Both the position numbers and the translations under genes were made by a program. This document shows positions 42,534 through 51,765 of a DNA stretch of 64,000 bases, one piece after another (within the stretch, counting starts at the first letter, position 1; every line of letters begins with the position of its first letter). The notes below the pieces were generated by a model, which ran no database searches, had not been told where the DNA came from, and saw only the letters and a list, made by a program, of their open reading frames with translations. The DNA is from Nostoc calcicola FACHB-3891 (GTDB lineage Bacteria; Cyanobacteriota; Cyanobacteriia; Cyanobacteriales; Nostocaceae), in NCBI RefSeq assembly GCF_014697355.1, contig NZ_JACJRQ010000004.1, positions 186,001-250,000 of the forward strand, in the 5' to 3' direction.

Positions 42534-45500
42534 TTAATTACCAATTCTGAATTCTGAATTCTGAATTCTGGATTCTGGATTCTGGATTCTGAATTCTGAA
42601 TTCTGAATTCTGGATTCTGAATTCTGAATTCTGAATACCTGGTGTAAAGTTTTCAATAATTCTCTCGCTGTGTAGGGTTTCGATAAAACTGCTTGCACAT
42701 TAGCATCACCGGCTTGAGTAAATAGTTCCATTGAGTTGAGTCCGCTACAGGCAATAATTTGAACCTGATTGTTCATTTTTTGTAAGGTGCGAATAGCGGT
42801 AATTCCATCCATTTCTGGCATCATGATATCCATCAATACAGCTTGAATTTGATGCTTGTACTGGGCATAAAGTGCGATCGCCTCAATGCCATTACTAGCA
42901 GCTAGTATCTTGTAATTGTGATTTTCGAGGATAATTTTAGCAATGTCACGAATTTGAGCTTCATCATCTACGACTAAAATTAATTCTCCCTGTCCTGGGT
43001 GTGCTTCTGAATCTTCAATATCGAATACTTGGATTGCTTCCACTGCTGGTAAAAAAAGTTTAAATTTGCTGCCTTTACCAACTCGGCTCGACACTTTGAT
43101 AAAACCGCTGTGGCTTTTGATGATGCCAAGTGCAGTTGAAAGTCCTAGCCCGGTGCCTCTATTCACTTCTTTTGTGGTGAAAAATGGCTCAAAAATTTTA
43201 TCTAATGTTTCTGCCGCTATGCCAATTCCATTATCAGCAACGGTAATCACAATATAATTGCCAACTTTGGCATCGAGATTCATTTTCGTATAAGCTTCAT
43301 CGATGAACTGATTTTTTGCAGAAATTTCGATATTACCCCCATCTGGCAGAGCATCGCGGGCATTTACTATTAGATTCATCAGCACTTGATGTAGTTGTGT
43401 GGTGTCTCCAGTAACAGCCCAAATATCTTCTGAGATGGCTGTTGAAAATTCAATAGATTTGGGGAATGTCTGCTGAGCTATTTGGATAATTTCTGAAATC
43501 AGATACTCAATTTGAATAATTGTGCGCTCTCCTTTAAATCCTCGCGCAAAGGACAAGACTTGCTTGACTAAAGTCGCTCCGCGTTTGGCATTGCTTTCTA
43601 CAAGTGCCATTAGCTGCTCAGAATGCTCCTCGTCTTGGAAAAATTTGTCTTGTAATAATTGAGCCGCTGCTAAAATTGGTGTCAATATATTATTCAAGTC
43701 ATGGGCAATACCACCTGCAAGGGTACCAATGCTTTCCAATCGCTGGGTGCGAAAAAACTGCTCTTGGAGTTGTTTCTTTTCTGTAATATCTGTGTCAACA
43801 CAGAGGATGGATTTCGGTTTCCCGTTTGCATCCTGCATTAATGTCCAACGGCTTTCGACGACAATTTTCTTACCGGATTTGGTAATTTTATCTAACTCAC
43901 CTTGCCAAAAACCAGTTTCAATTACGCTCTTTAGCGGTACTTCTAATTGCGCTTGAGTTTCAGCTTGGAACAAAATCTCTACAGAGCTTTTGCCAATAAC
44001 CTCTGTAGAAAGCCAACCGTACATCCGCTCTGCACCTTTATTCCAGAATAAAATTTGGGATTGGAAATCTCGAACCAATATGGCATCGGTGGCAATATCA
44101 AGTAGAGCTGCTTGTTCGGAGATTTTTTGTTCGTTGAGTTTGCGATTAGTGATATCTCTGCTTGTGCCGAGCATCCGTATCGGCTCACCAATTTGGTTAT
44201 AGTAAACCTGACTTGTGCAGTTTAACCAGTGTATGCTGCCGTCAGCCCAGACAACACGATACTCTGTGGTTCCTCTTCCTTGTTCAATAACGCGAGTTAT
44301 ATTTGCAACCACCGATTCGCGGTCTTCTGGATGGACTAAATTCAGGTAGTCTTCAAAGGGTGGACATGAAGTGCATCTGGGCAAGCCATAAAGTAGTCCC
44401 ATATTGGCAGACCAAATAACAGTGTTGTCCACTAGGTTCCTGTCCCAGATGCCCATATGGGCAGTTTCGAGAGCTAAATTCAATCGCGCTTCACTTTCCC
44501 GGAGTGATTCTTCAGCTAGTTGGCGATCGCGCAGCGCAACTTGTTGTTCGGTAATGTCTCTTCCTACCCCTTGGATTTCAACAATCTCTCCTTTTTCATC
44601 TTTAATTGCGATACTCTTCCATTGAAACCAGCGGATACCGTTAACAGTGAATGCACGTCGTTCACCAGTTGTCAAGGCATCAGATGAAGATACTAAAGCT
44701 GTCACATTTTCCATGACTTGCGGCAAGTCATTTGGATGAATAAACTCGAAAAGCAACTGACCGCGAAACTCATCTTGTTTCCAGCCAAAGGTTTGACAAG
44801 CAGCTACATTGGCAAAGGTCACTCGCCCTTGCAAATCAATGCGGATAATAATGTCCGTTTGGCTTTCGATGAGTTGGCGGTAGAGGTTTTCGCTTTGCTG
44901 TAATGCTTCCTCGGCGCGTTGGCGTTGGCTAATTTCTTGTTGTAAGAGTAGGTTAGACTTGACAAGTTCAAATGTCCGTTCCGCCACTCGTTTTTCTAGC
45001 TCATCGTTAGCTTGGTGCAGTGCTTCTTTTGCTTGTTGTCGTTCGCTAATATTGCAAAGTAGCCAGCGCCAGCCAACCTGCTCGCCCTGTGAGTTGTGCA
45101 TGGCAGCCATTTTGATGTTAGCCGGGAAAGGTTTCTTTTTCCGTGGTTTTAGATAAACTTCCCACTCCTGCACCTGCTCTCGATTATTCAGTCGGGTGGT
45201 AAAGGTATGGCGGTCTTCTTGAGCAATAAACAATATTAACGGTTTGTTGACCAAATATTCTGGCACTACACCGAACAACGTCGTTGCTGCACGGTTAGCC
45301 TCTTGGATAATACCTGCTGCATCGGTTACTAAATAACCATCTGGAGCGAACTCAAACAAATCCTGGTAACGCTGCCGTTCTAATTCTACTAACTCACGAG
45401 CAACGAGCAGTTCTTCATTTTGTTGGCGCAGTTCCTCTTCTGCCGTGCGAAATTCTTCGAGGGCTTGCTGAAGATCCTGATTAACTTGCATGATTTCAGC

Positions 45501-46118
45501 AGATTGTTCCTCAACCCATAGTTTTAAGTAATTTTGAGTTTGGCAGCGCACTTGGTCTATTTCAATTTGCTGATTTACTTGCCTGAATTTATCTGTGGGT
45601 TTTTCTAAAGATTGCTGTAAGCCTTCAACAACCCCAACCATTTTTACCAAATCAAAGGCTTGTAGCAAGCTAGTCTCACTGATGATTCCTACCAATTGCC
45701 CACCGTCGTCCAAAACTGGCAGATGGCGAATTTGATGCTGACGCAATAACAATAAGACTATGAAAATATCTTGAGAATCTGATTCTGTCAGGGTGACAAC
45801 TGGCTGCGTCATCACCTGAGCGATCGTCACCGTTGATAAATTAATTCCAGAAGCTATAAGTCTAACTACATCTTTTTCTGTAACAATACCTAATAAATGC
45901 CCTGCCTCCAGAACCAAGATGCAATCAGTTAATGATTGACTTCCAAGGCATAGATTCAATGATGTATTCAAGTTATTCGATGCAGAACGATCGCATCTTT
46001 CCTGACTCATTAAGATAATAGCTTCAACTACATAACTATCAGGACTAATCGTTAATGGAGTACGATTAATAACATCATATAAAGTAGGTAAATTGATTAG
46101 GCGATCGTTGAATCCCAT
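42534..46118 (-). CDS. Hybrid histidine kinase with CBS pair and four PAS domains
   Basis: This 1194-residue soluble kinase has an N-terminal CBS pair (about 12-155), which usually binds adenine nucleotides. A coiled coil follows (200-250), then four PAS domains (250-360, 408-525, 540-660, 670-780), HisKA of the AHDLNN type with His806, HATPase (DNGIGIA, GTGLGLS) and a receiver with Asp1097 (LMDIMMPEMDG). It links energy state and PAS signals to phosphorelay output. The tail (residues about 1163-1194; 42534-42632) is a run of IQNSEFR peptides made from GAATTCTGAATTCTG-type repeat DNA added to the normal end VFR. The small phosphatase-like gene is downstream. No DNA-binding partner is adjacent. 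Confidence 0.92.
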   Translation of the reverse strand: MGFNDRLINLPTLYDVINRTPLTISPDSYVVEAIILMSQERCDRSASNNLNTSLNLCLGSQSLTDCILVLEAGHLLGIVTEKDVVRLIASGINLSTVTIAQVMTQPVVTLTESDSQDIFIVLLLLRQHQIRHLPVLDDGGQLVGIISETSLLQAFDLVKMVGVVEGLQQSLEKPTDKFRQVNQQIEIDQVRCQTQNYLKLWVEEQSAEIMQVNQDLQQALEEFRTAEEELRQQNEELLVARELVELERQRYQDLFEFAPDGYLVTDAAGIIQEANRAATTLFGVVPEYLVNKPLILFIAQEDRHTFTTRLNNREQVQEWEVYLKPRKKKPFPANIKMAAMHNSQGEQVGWRWLLCNISERQQAKEALHQANDELEKRVAERTFELVKSNLLLQQEISQRQRAEEALQQSENLYRQLIESQTDIIIRIDLQGRVTFANVAACQTFGWKQDEFRGQLLFEFIHPNDLPQVMENVTALVSSSDALTTGERRAFTVNGIRWFQWKSIAIKDEKGEIVEIQGVGRDITEQQVALRDRQLAEESLRESEARLNLALETAHMGIWDRNLVDNTVIWSANMGLLYGLPRCTSCPPFEDYLNLVHPEDRESVVANITRVIEQGRGTTEYRVVWADGSIHWLNCTSQVYYNQIGEPIRMLGTSRDITNRKLNEQKISEQAALLDIATDAILVRDFQSQILFWNKGAERMYGWLSTEVIGKSSVEILFQAETQAQLEVPLKSVIETGFWQGELDKITKSGKKIVVESRWTLMQDANGKPKSILCVDTDITEKKQLQEQFFRTQRLESIGTLAGGIAHDLNNILTPILAAAQLLQDKFFQDEEHSEQLMALVESNAKRGATLVKQVLSFARGFKGERTIIQIEYLISEIIQIAQQTFPKSIEFSTAISEDIWAVTGDTTQLHQVLMNLIVNARDALPDGGNIEISAKNQFIDEAYTKMNLDAKVGNYIVITVADNGIGIAAETLDKIFEPFFTTKEVNRGTGLGLSTALGIIKSHSGFIKVSSRVGKGSKFKLFLPAVEAIQVFDIEDSEAHPGQGELILVVDDEAQIRDIAKIILENHNYKILAASNGIEAIALYAQYKHQIQAVLMDIMMPEMDGITAIRTLQKMNNQVQIIACSGLNSMELFTQAGDANVQAVLSKPYTARELLKTLHQVFRIQNSESRIQNSEFRIQNPESRIQNSEFRIGN

Positions 46119-47052
46119 AGTTAATTAGTCAATTCTAATTATCTTGTTGGTATGAAGGTGAGCTAGCAGAAGCTAGGAAAAGTGAGACCAAGTAAACTGT
46201 TGCAAATCAATAATTTTTGTGCTTAAAGACGGGATTAATTAAGAATATGGATAAATACACCCTGTAAATCTCACCAGACAATACAGGAAAAACACCACAA
46301 TTTAGTAACCAAACCAGGAACAGCAACTATATAGAATTTTAGAGTAGACAAACTCATTCTATTGTCAAATTCAAGATAGATGAGCTGCTATTTAAAGAGA
46401 TTACCTTAATTAACGGCCTTGTAGTCCTAGTAGTGTGAAATTTTTGAAAGTAAAGAAGACCCTGCCTTGAAAATATGGACTGGGGATTGGGGACTGGGGA
46501 AGAAATATTTTCATTCCTTCGTTGTGCTTGCGTAGCGTGCGCTTTGCGCTCACCGTGTTCGTGGAGTCTCTTGCATAAATATTTTTTTGTCGGGCTACGC
46601 CCCGCTTCTCTACGAGACGCACTCGCGTTCGCTAACACGCACGAGGCAAGAGAGGCAAGGCAGCGCGGTCTTGGGGGTTTCCCCCATGAGCGACTGCCGC
46701 ACTCCAGAAGAGAACGCAAAGAAAGACTTTTGCAAGAAATCTATTAACGCGCTAACGCAAGCACAGCAGCCAGTTAAATATTTTTGTATGTGAAATTACT
46801 TATATTTGCTTCAGTATTTATATCAGTAAAAGATCGAGAGCTTATAAGGATATATTTAAATATCCTGGGGTCATTACTCAAAAAATATGTATAAATATTA
46901 TAGAAATAATAAGTATTTTAAATTTACTCACAACTTCCTCACATTCTGAGACTATAGTCGCAATATAGACAAATTAGTTTAAGTAACTGAGGGTTTGTCA
47001 ACTGGCTGCCTTGGTTTGCAACAACACTTTTATTAACAGGATTTGACAAAAT
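46119..47052. other. Gene-free interval around a MITE
   Basis: The kinase promoter should lie near 46119-46250 (AT-rich). 46460-46560 is GC-rich repeat (GGGGATTGGGGACTGGGG, then GCGTAGCGTGCGCTTTGCGC). 46564-46746 is a MITE listed separately. 46750-47050 is AT-rich with no feature except the presumed promoter of the zinc-ribbon gene. Confidence 0.55.
46564..46746 (-). mobile_element. MITE-like element, copy A (about 183 bp)
   Basis: Reverse complement of the element at 57186-57356: shared TAGCGAACGCGAGTGCGTCT, GAAGCGGGGCGTAGCCCGAC, GTCGCTCATGGGGGAAACCC and ends of TTCTTGCAAAAG / TGCAAGA type. It contains one 17-bp stretch (GCACGAGGCAAGAGAGG) that is missing in copy B. No transposase. A partial copy is at 23154-23215. 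Confidence 0.7.
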
Positions 47053-47304
47053 ATGAATTACTGTCCCTGCTGCTCTGATTTACTTTTAGAACATATACGC
47101 GGTAGAGAGACCTACTGGTTCTGTCGCCACTGTTGGCAAGAAATGCCTGTTTATAATTGGAACAAATCTAGTTCATTTGCAGAGGCGGTCATAGGTAAAA
47201 TACCTAGAAAAGTTCAAAAAGAAGAACACGCAAATACACTTATATACGGAAGGCAACGGCAATGTATTAGTGGATGGATAGGGCTACAAGAGTTACCTGC
47301 CTAA
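47053..47304 (+). CDS. Small zinc-ribbon protein, unknown function
   Basis: An 83-residue protein with a zinc-ribbon start: CPCC at 4-7 and CRHC at 24-27 (two CxxC pairs, 16 residues apart), the second followed by WQEMPVY. A basic middle (IGKIPRKVQKEEH) and a polar tail complete it. Such small ribbons can bind nucleic acid or protein. The position is isolated. I know of similar short proteins only as conserved hypotheticals in cyanobacteria. AGGA precedes the ATG at a loose distance. Confidence 0.65.
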   Translation: MNYCPCCSDLLLEHIRGRETYWFCRHCWQEMPVYNWNKSSSFAEAVIGKIPRKVQKEEHANTLIYGRQRQCISGWIGLQELPA

Positions 47305-47468
47305 TACCAATTATCTGAAAATAAATAAGTATAATTTACTAGTATTTGTTTTCAGCAAGGAATCGATAAGAAATATTGACCTCTAGCCAACTTATTAGGT
47401 ATTACCTGACACAGATGGATAAAAATAGGTGAGTGGGGAGCAGGGGAGCAGGGGAGAAGTTGCAGTAA

Positions 47469-47621
47469 CGTGAGTTCGATAGATTCTTAAGAACCCCGCT
47501 TCCATTCCTCTCCACGCTTCGGGGAGAGGCTTAAAAACCCTATTATTTCGTACCAAGTTGTAGATTTTTTGCCCCTTCCCTTGTAGGGAAGGGGTTGGGG
47601 TTAGGTTCCGTCGAACTCACG
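47469..47621. mobile_element. 153-bp MITE with perfect 11-bp inverted ends and 9-bp target duplication
   Basis: CGTGAGTTCGA (47469-47479) and TCGAACTCACG (47611-47621) are perfect terminal inverted repeats. Immediately outside, TTGCAGTAA occurs at 47460-47468 and again at 47622-47630, a perfect 9-bp target-site duplication. The inside holds GGGGAGAGG and CCCCTTCCCTTGTAGGGAAGGGG hairpins but no gene. It inserted into a GGGAGCAGGGGAG repeat tract. Confidence 0.9.
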
Positions 47622-47718
47622 TTGCAGTAAGTTTTTCCCCTCTGCCCCTCTGCCCCCCTGCCTCTTCCCATGCCCAATGCCCGTTTAACCAATAAGATTG
47701 ACTGCTTACTTATATTTA

Positions 47719-47745
47719 TAACCCCCGAATTAATTCGAGGGTTTT
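47719..47745 (+). terminator. Rho-independent terminator-like hairpin
   Basis: AACCCCCGAATTAATTCGAGGGTT pairs with one mismatch and is followed by TTTCATTTTG. Oriented for plus-strand transcription; the nearest plus-strand gene ends at 47304, before the MITE, so it may be that gene's original terminator pushed away by insertions. Confidence 0.55.
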
Positions 47746-47819
47746 TCATTTTGAAAAATTAATTTGTAATTTGGTTTTTATTACGATATTTTTAAGAGTT
47801 TCAGCTTTTAGATGCAGCC

Positions 47820-48041
47820 TCAGTCATCCTCCCAAGACTCGTGTTCTAGTAGGTCAATAATTCTATCTCTGAGTAGAAATTCATTTTTTTCTAGCTCAAG
47901 TTCAAAATTAACCCAGTCACGATGAGGAATATATTTACAAAGGGTATAAATTGGCTGCTGACGGTTAACAAGTTTATTTTTAACCAGATCAAGTGCTTCT
48001 TCCTTGATCGCGTCGATGTCATATTTAACCGTAGTATTCAT
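47820..48041 (-). CDS. DUF4327 family protein
   Basis: A 73-residue protein that matches the DUF4327 family, found mainly in cyanobacteria: VKYDIDAIKEEALDLV, RQQPIYTLCKYIP and WVNFELELEKNEFLLRDRIIDLL, with an acidic end WEDD. Function unknown; no membrane segment. I chose the ATG at 48041 because AAGGAA (TTCCTT at 48048-48053) lies 6 bases upstream; an in-frame ATG at 48062 would add seven residues without a ribosome site. Confidence 0.85.
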   Translation of the reverse strand: MNTTVKYDIDAIKEEALDLVKNKLVNRQQPIYTLCKYIPHRDWVNFELELEKNEFLLRDRIIDLLEHESWEDD

Positions 48042-48346
48042 GGGTCGTTCCTTTGTTTTCAATCAAGGAATTAAGAATCGAAACAATGCTTGTTTTGACT
48101 CTACCTTAAACTTATCAAAAAAAATCGCAAAAATTGTGAAGAATCAAGACATTAATGCTTGCTGAAAGCTATATATGTCAGCAATATGCTCTTTCTAGCT
48201 CTAAGTATACCTCCTGGAGACAGAGATTTTTCGCGGCTGGGAAGGCTGATATGACAAGTTGTAAACAAAAAAGGATGTAGATGTTTTCTGGGCAACTTGC
48301 CAAAAGGTAGGCTAGGGTAAAGAACGTTCTCTAAAGGATTTATCCG
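48042..48346. promoter_or_regulatory. Divergent promoter region, no distinct element seen
   Basis: This 305-bp region lies between the DUF4327 gene and the desulfurase-like gene. I find no repeat or clear hairpin. AAAGGA near 48333-48338 is a plausible ribosome site for the ATG at 48347. Confidence 0.4.
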
Positions 48347-49579
48347 ATGCTGTTGAATGTTGATAAAGTTCGTCAATATTTTCCCGCCCTTGCTGGTGAA
48401 TGGACTTTTTTTGATAACGCTGGCGGGTCACAAACCCTGAAAAAAGTAGTAGATAGAATTAGTGAATTTCTCTTGACTTCTGATGTTCAGTTGGGAGCTT
48501 CTTACGGGGTTTCCCAACTTGCGGGAGAAAGATTAGCTTTAGCAACTAGGGGAATGGCTACTTTTATTAATGCCAATTCTCCCCAAGAAGTGGTGATGGG
48601 ACCATCTACTACAATGATGTTAAGAGTTCTTTCAATTTGTTTGGGTCAAACCTTCACACCTGGCGATGAGATTATTGTTACTAATTGTGACCATGAGGCG
48701 AATATTGGTGCTTGGGTTGCTCTAGAAAAACAAGGAATGAAGGTTAAAGTATGGCAAATTCGCCCAGACACCTTGGAACTTGATTTAGCAGATTTAGAAT
48801 CATTGATGAGTCGGCGTACAAAATTAGTAGCCTTAACTCATGCTTCTAATGTTTTGGGAACTATCAACCCTATTAAAGAAATTGCTGCATTTGTACACGA
48901 TCGCGGTGCGATGATTTGTGTCGATGGCGTAGCTTATGCACCACACAGATTGATTGATGTCCAAGATTTAGATGTTGATTTTTATGCTTTGAGTTTTTAT
49001 AAAGTCTATGGGTCACATCATGCTTTACTTTATGGCAAAAAAGAACATTTATTAAGATTACCTGGGCTGAACCATTATTTTATTCAACAAACAGATATAC
49101 CTTATAAATTCCAACTAGGAAATGTCAATTTTGAATTAAGTTATGGAATGTTGGGTTTATGTGATTATCTCAGTGAATTAGCACAACTACACTACGATAA
49201 TCAAACTGCACTGGATTTGAGAAATCAGATGGTGCAAGCATTTGATTTAATTAGCATACACGAAGAGAAGATTAGCGATCGCCTTTTAAATTACCTCAAC
49301 AACAAGTCTAATGTCCGAGTCATCGGTCAATCAAAAGCTGACCGCAATTCCCGTGTGCCAACTATATCTTTTGTCGTCGATGGAGTGCATAGTTCAACTA
49401 TTCCACCAAAAATTGACAAGCATTATATTGGAATTCGCTACGGAGACTTTTATGCTAAACGGTTAATTGAATATTTGGGTTTAGCATCCCAAGGTGGAAT
49501 AATTAGGGTGAGTATGGTACATTACAACACCCTTGAGGAAGTTGACAGGCTGATTAAAGCTTTTGAACAGGTGTTTTAA
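48347..49579 (+). CDS. Cysteine desulfurase-like class V aminotransferase (VC1184/TIGR01976 type)
   Basis: This 410-residue PLP enzyme has the class V fold with the CsdA-like start YFPALAGEWTFFDNAGGSQT, NCDHEANIGAW, ICVDGVAYAPH and the PLP lysine in YALSFYKVYGSHHALLYG. The usual desulfurase cysteine loop (RxGHHCA) is absent: the equivalent region reads IGIRYGDFYAKRLIEYLG, with Tyr/Ala instead of Cys. Members of this subgroup may use another mechanism or another substrate, so sulfur donation should not be assumed. It stands alone and converges with the Rieske gene 46 bp away. Confidence 0.85.
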   Translation: MLLNVDKVRQYFPALAGEWTFFDNAGGSQTLKKVVDRISEFLLTSDVQLGASYGVSQLAGERLALATRGMATFINANSPQEVVMGPSTTMMLRVLSICLGQTFTPGDEIIVTNCDHEANIGAWVALEKQGMKVKVWQIRPDTLELDLADLESLMSRRTKLVALTHASNVLGTINPIKEIAAFVHDRGAMICVDGVAYAPHRLIDVQDLDVDFYALSFYKVYGSHHALLYGKKEHLLRLPGLNHYFIQQTDIPYKFQLGNVNFELSYGMLGLCDYLSELAQLHYDNQTALDLRNQMVQAFDLISIHEEKISDRLLNYLNNKSNVRVIGQSKADRNSRVPTISFVVDGVHSSTIPPKIDKHYIGIRYGDFYAKRLIEYLGLASQGGIIRVSMVHYNTLEEVDRLIKAFEQVF

Positions 49580-49625
49580 CATTCCACACCTCCCACACCT
49601 CCCACACCCCCCACACCCTCTATTG

Positions 49626-51389
49626 TCAAGTTTCCTCAAATAAACGATCGCCTTTATGTAATCGATAAGCGATTTGATAAGTCTGGCCTTGCGATCGCAT
49701 TGTGGGAGAATGGGCTGCTAAATACCGAGAAGCAGCAACCAATACATGAGTCCCAGCCGGAGTATTACCCAGCAGGGAGTACTGACGAAAAGCTGCTTCT
49801 ATTTCTTGTATTACATGAAAATCACGGTTTTCTCGCAACATCATTTTCCCCAGCATCGCCATGAGTTTTTGAGCAGAACCACCACTGTATAAATAATTTG
49901 CCACTAATTGCCCTGTCTGGTTTACTTGCTGCTGACGATTTAATAAATCGGGTAGCTGCTGGAGTAATTCTTCGGGATTTTTAACGGAGTCTTTGGGTTC
50001 TGGAAGCCTTGCTGGTGGTACATTCAAAAAACGATTTAAATACACACTCATGGCCGCATCAAATACACCTCTTAATAGTTCCACTGTTGGTACTCGTCGT
50101 AAGCCTTGATGCACGGCATTAGCAAAAGTAAATGGATGATGTGCGGAATTCCAATCCCCAAAGTCATTATTGGTATGAAAACGAGCTACACGCAGTGCTG
50201 CTGTATAAGTAACTACGCTTGCTAATTGTTCTTCAGTACAACCTGCTTGGAGTGCATTCAGTAGGGAGTCAGCGATCGCTTGGGGGTCTTCACCTAATAA
50301 AATTGGTACTAATTCATCCCAGTTACACCAAGTTCCTTGTCGAGATTTACCTGCACTTAAAACGGCGGGTAATTGCTCAAAAGCCGACTCTAAAATTGCT
50401 ACCAAATCTACAGGGTAGCGCCAGGAATTAGATTCTTCCATGCGGGATGCATCGGCTAAACCCGAAACTAAGCTAGCTAAAATAGGTTCTGCTGCTTGCC
50501 AATTCACAGTATCAAGGGCTTCTAGCGCTTTGTTGATAAAATCAAGGGTGTGCCCAATATCAAGATAACGATGATCTGTAGCAGCACAGAATAACATATC
50601 TGCAACTTCCTTAGAATTAGCTCCTGAGCGAATCGCAGATACCAAACATCTTTGAGCGGCTTCACTATCACGTACCTGAATAAACTGGCGAAACCAGCTT
50701 TTAAGAGTCGGAAAATCAACTTTCGAGTTAGGTAATGGGTGAACGGGAAACAGAGGCGGCGCACCTGCGCTATCATTAGCTACTGCCGAAAGTCCTTGAA
50801 ATAAAGCACGGGGTTTGTCTTCTATATCTAAATAAGGTAGTAGATTCATCATGCAGGTGTGGATAGTTAAACCGATACTCCAACCTGCTTTGTTGTAACG
50901 AGTGCCAAATTCTAGCCCCATTTGAAATGGTTGGGCTGGATTGACTCCTAGATCTAAAAGTGCGATCGTTGATTTAGCAATCACTAAGGAAATATTCTGC
51001 TTTAAACCATCTTCCAGACGTTCGCGTTGGTGGGTATGAAGGTTAATTGGAGGTGCTAAATTTACCCAAACTTCACCATCGCGGATTTCTATGGGAAAAG
51101 AAGGCACATCATCTGCCCAAGAGTCAAAGGTTCCACCACTAGCAAGATCGAAGCGGGCATAATGCCAAGGGCAGGTAACAATACCATCTTTGCAAGTGCT
51201 ACCTTCTAGGGGAAAGCCCATATGTGGACAACGGTTATCTATTGCATAGACTCTATTGTCTGAGTAAAACAAAACAATAGTATGTTTTTCCTTGTGGATT
51301 AATAAGCTCCCTGCTGCCTGAACATCTGCAAGTTTAGCAACACGCGTATAATGGTCTTTATCCGTTGGAGGTTCAAATATTTGAGTCAT
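49626..51389 (-). CDS. Rieske [2Fe-2S] protein with a large uncharacterised C-terminal domain
   Basis: This 587-residue protein has an N-terminal Rieske domain (about 14-115) with an intact cluster site Cys54-His56 (CPHMG) and Cys73-His76 (CPWHYARFD). The remaining 470 residues are helical and rich in conserved-looking His/Asn motifs (TDHRYLDIGHTLDF, HHPFTFANAVHQGLRR, VELLRGVFDAAMSVYLNRFLN, GTHVLVAASRYLAAHSPTM). They resemble questin oxidase-like domains (DUF4243), but I am not sure. The layout suggests an oxygenase with electron delivery from the Rieske part, without the usual Rieske oxygenase iron motif that I could recognise. It converges with the desulfurase-like gene. Confidence 0.8.
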   Translation of the reverse strand: MTQIFEPPTDKDHYTRVAKLADVQAAGSLLIHKEKHTIVLFYSDNRVYAIDNRCPHMGFPLEGSTCKDGIVTCPWHYARFDLASGGTFDSWADDVPSFPIEIRDGEVWVNLAPPINLHTHQRERLEDGLKQNISLVIAKSTIALLDLGVNPAQPFQMGLEFGTRYNKAGWSIGLTIHTCMMNLLPYLDIEDKPRALFQGLSAVANDSAGAPPLFPVHPLPNSKVDFPTLKSWFRQFIQVRDSEAAQRCLVSAIRSGANSKEVADMLFCAATDHRYLDIGHTLDFINKALEALDTVNWQAAEPILASLVSGLADASRMEESNSWRYPVDLVAILESAFEQLPAVLSAGKSRQGTWCNWDELVPILLGEDPQAIADSLLNALQAGCTEEQLASVVTYTAALRVARFHTNNDFGDWNSAHHPFTFANAVHQGLRRVPTVELLRGVFDAAMSVYLNRFLNVPPARLPEPKDSVKNPEELLQQLPDLLNRQQQVNQTGQLVANYLYSGGSAQKLMAMLGKMMLRENRDFHVIQEIEAAFRQYSLLGNTPAGTHVLVAASRYLAAHSPTMRSQGQTYQIAYRLHKGDRLFEET

Positions 51390-51765
51390 TTAATTTGCAC
51401 CCAGGTGGAATAAAAAGCTTTACTTATACTGTGGCAAAATTTTCCTTTCTTTGAGTATTCTGCAATTCTAATTTTTGTTAAAAATACCTCTAACGCTTGG
51501 AGAGAAAGCAATACGCTTGGTTAAGATTTATTGGCAAAGAAAACTGGTTTTTGAGACGCGATGAATCGCGTCTCTACATGAATACATAGCGATTTACAGT
51601 TAAGTGAGGTACAGATAATATTTTGAAACGCATTCGCCGTTAGGCGTTCCCGCAGGGTAGGGACGCTAAGTAAAGCGCAGAGGTACGCAGAGATTTGTAC
51701 CTGAGCAGACTAGGAAAAGCTATAACTCAAGGGTATTAGGCTAGTGGTGTTGAAATCACTTTGTT
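51390..51765. other. Intergenic repeats between the Rieske gene and moeA
   Basis: No gene. GAGACGCGATGAATCGCGTCTC (51553-51574) is a near-perfect hairpin; TGAGGTACAGATAAT (51605) repeats the word at 14439; CGCCGTTAGGCG, CCCGCAGGGTAGGGACG and GCGCAGAGGTACGCAGAG words follow. The hairpin could end moeA transcripts. Confidence 0.55.

Noticed and set aside
46354..46793. Several overlapping open frames on both strands
   Set aside because: They lie in a MITE and GC-rich repeat words; the encoded peptides recur at 57211 as repeat readings and have no protein family character.
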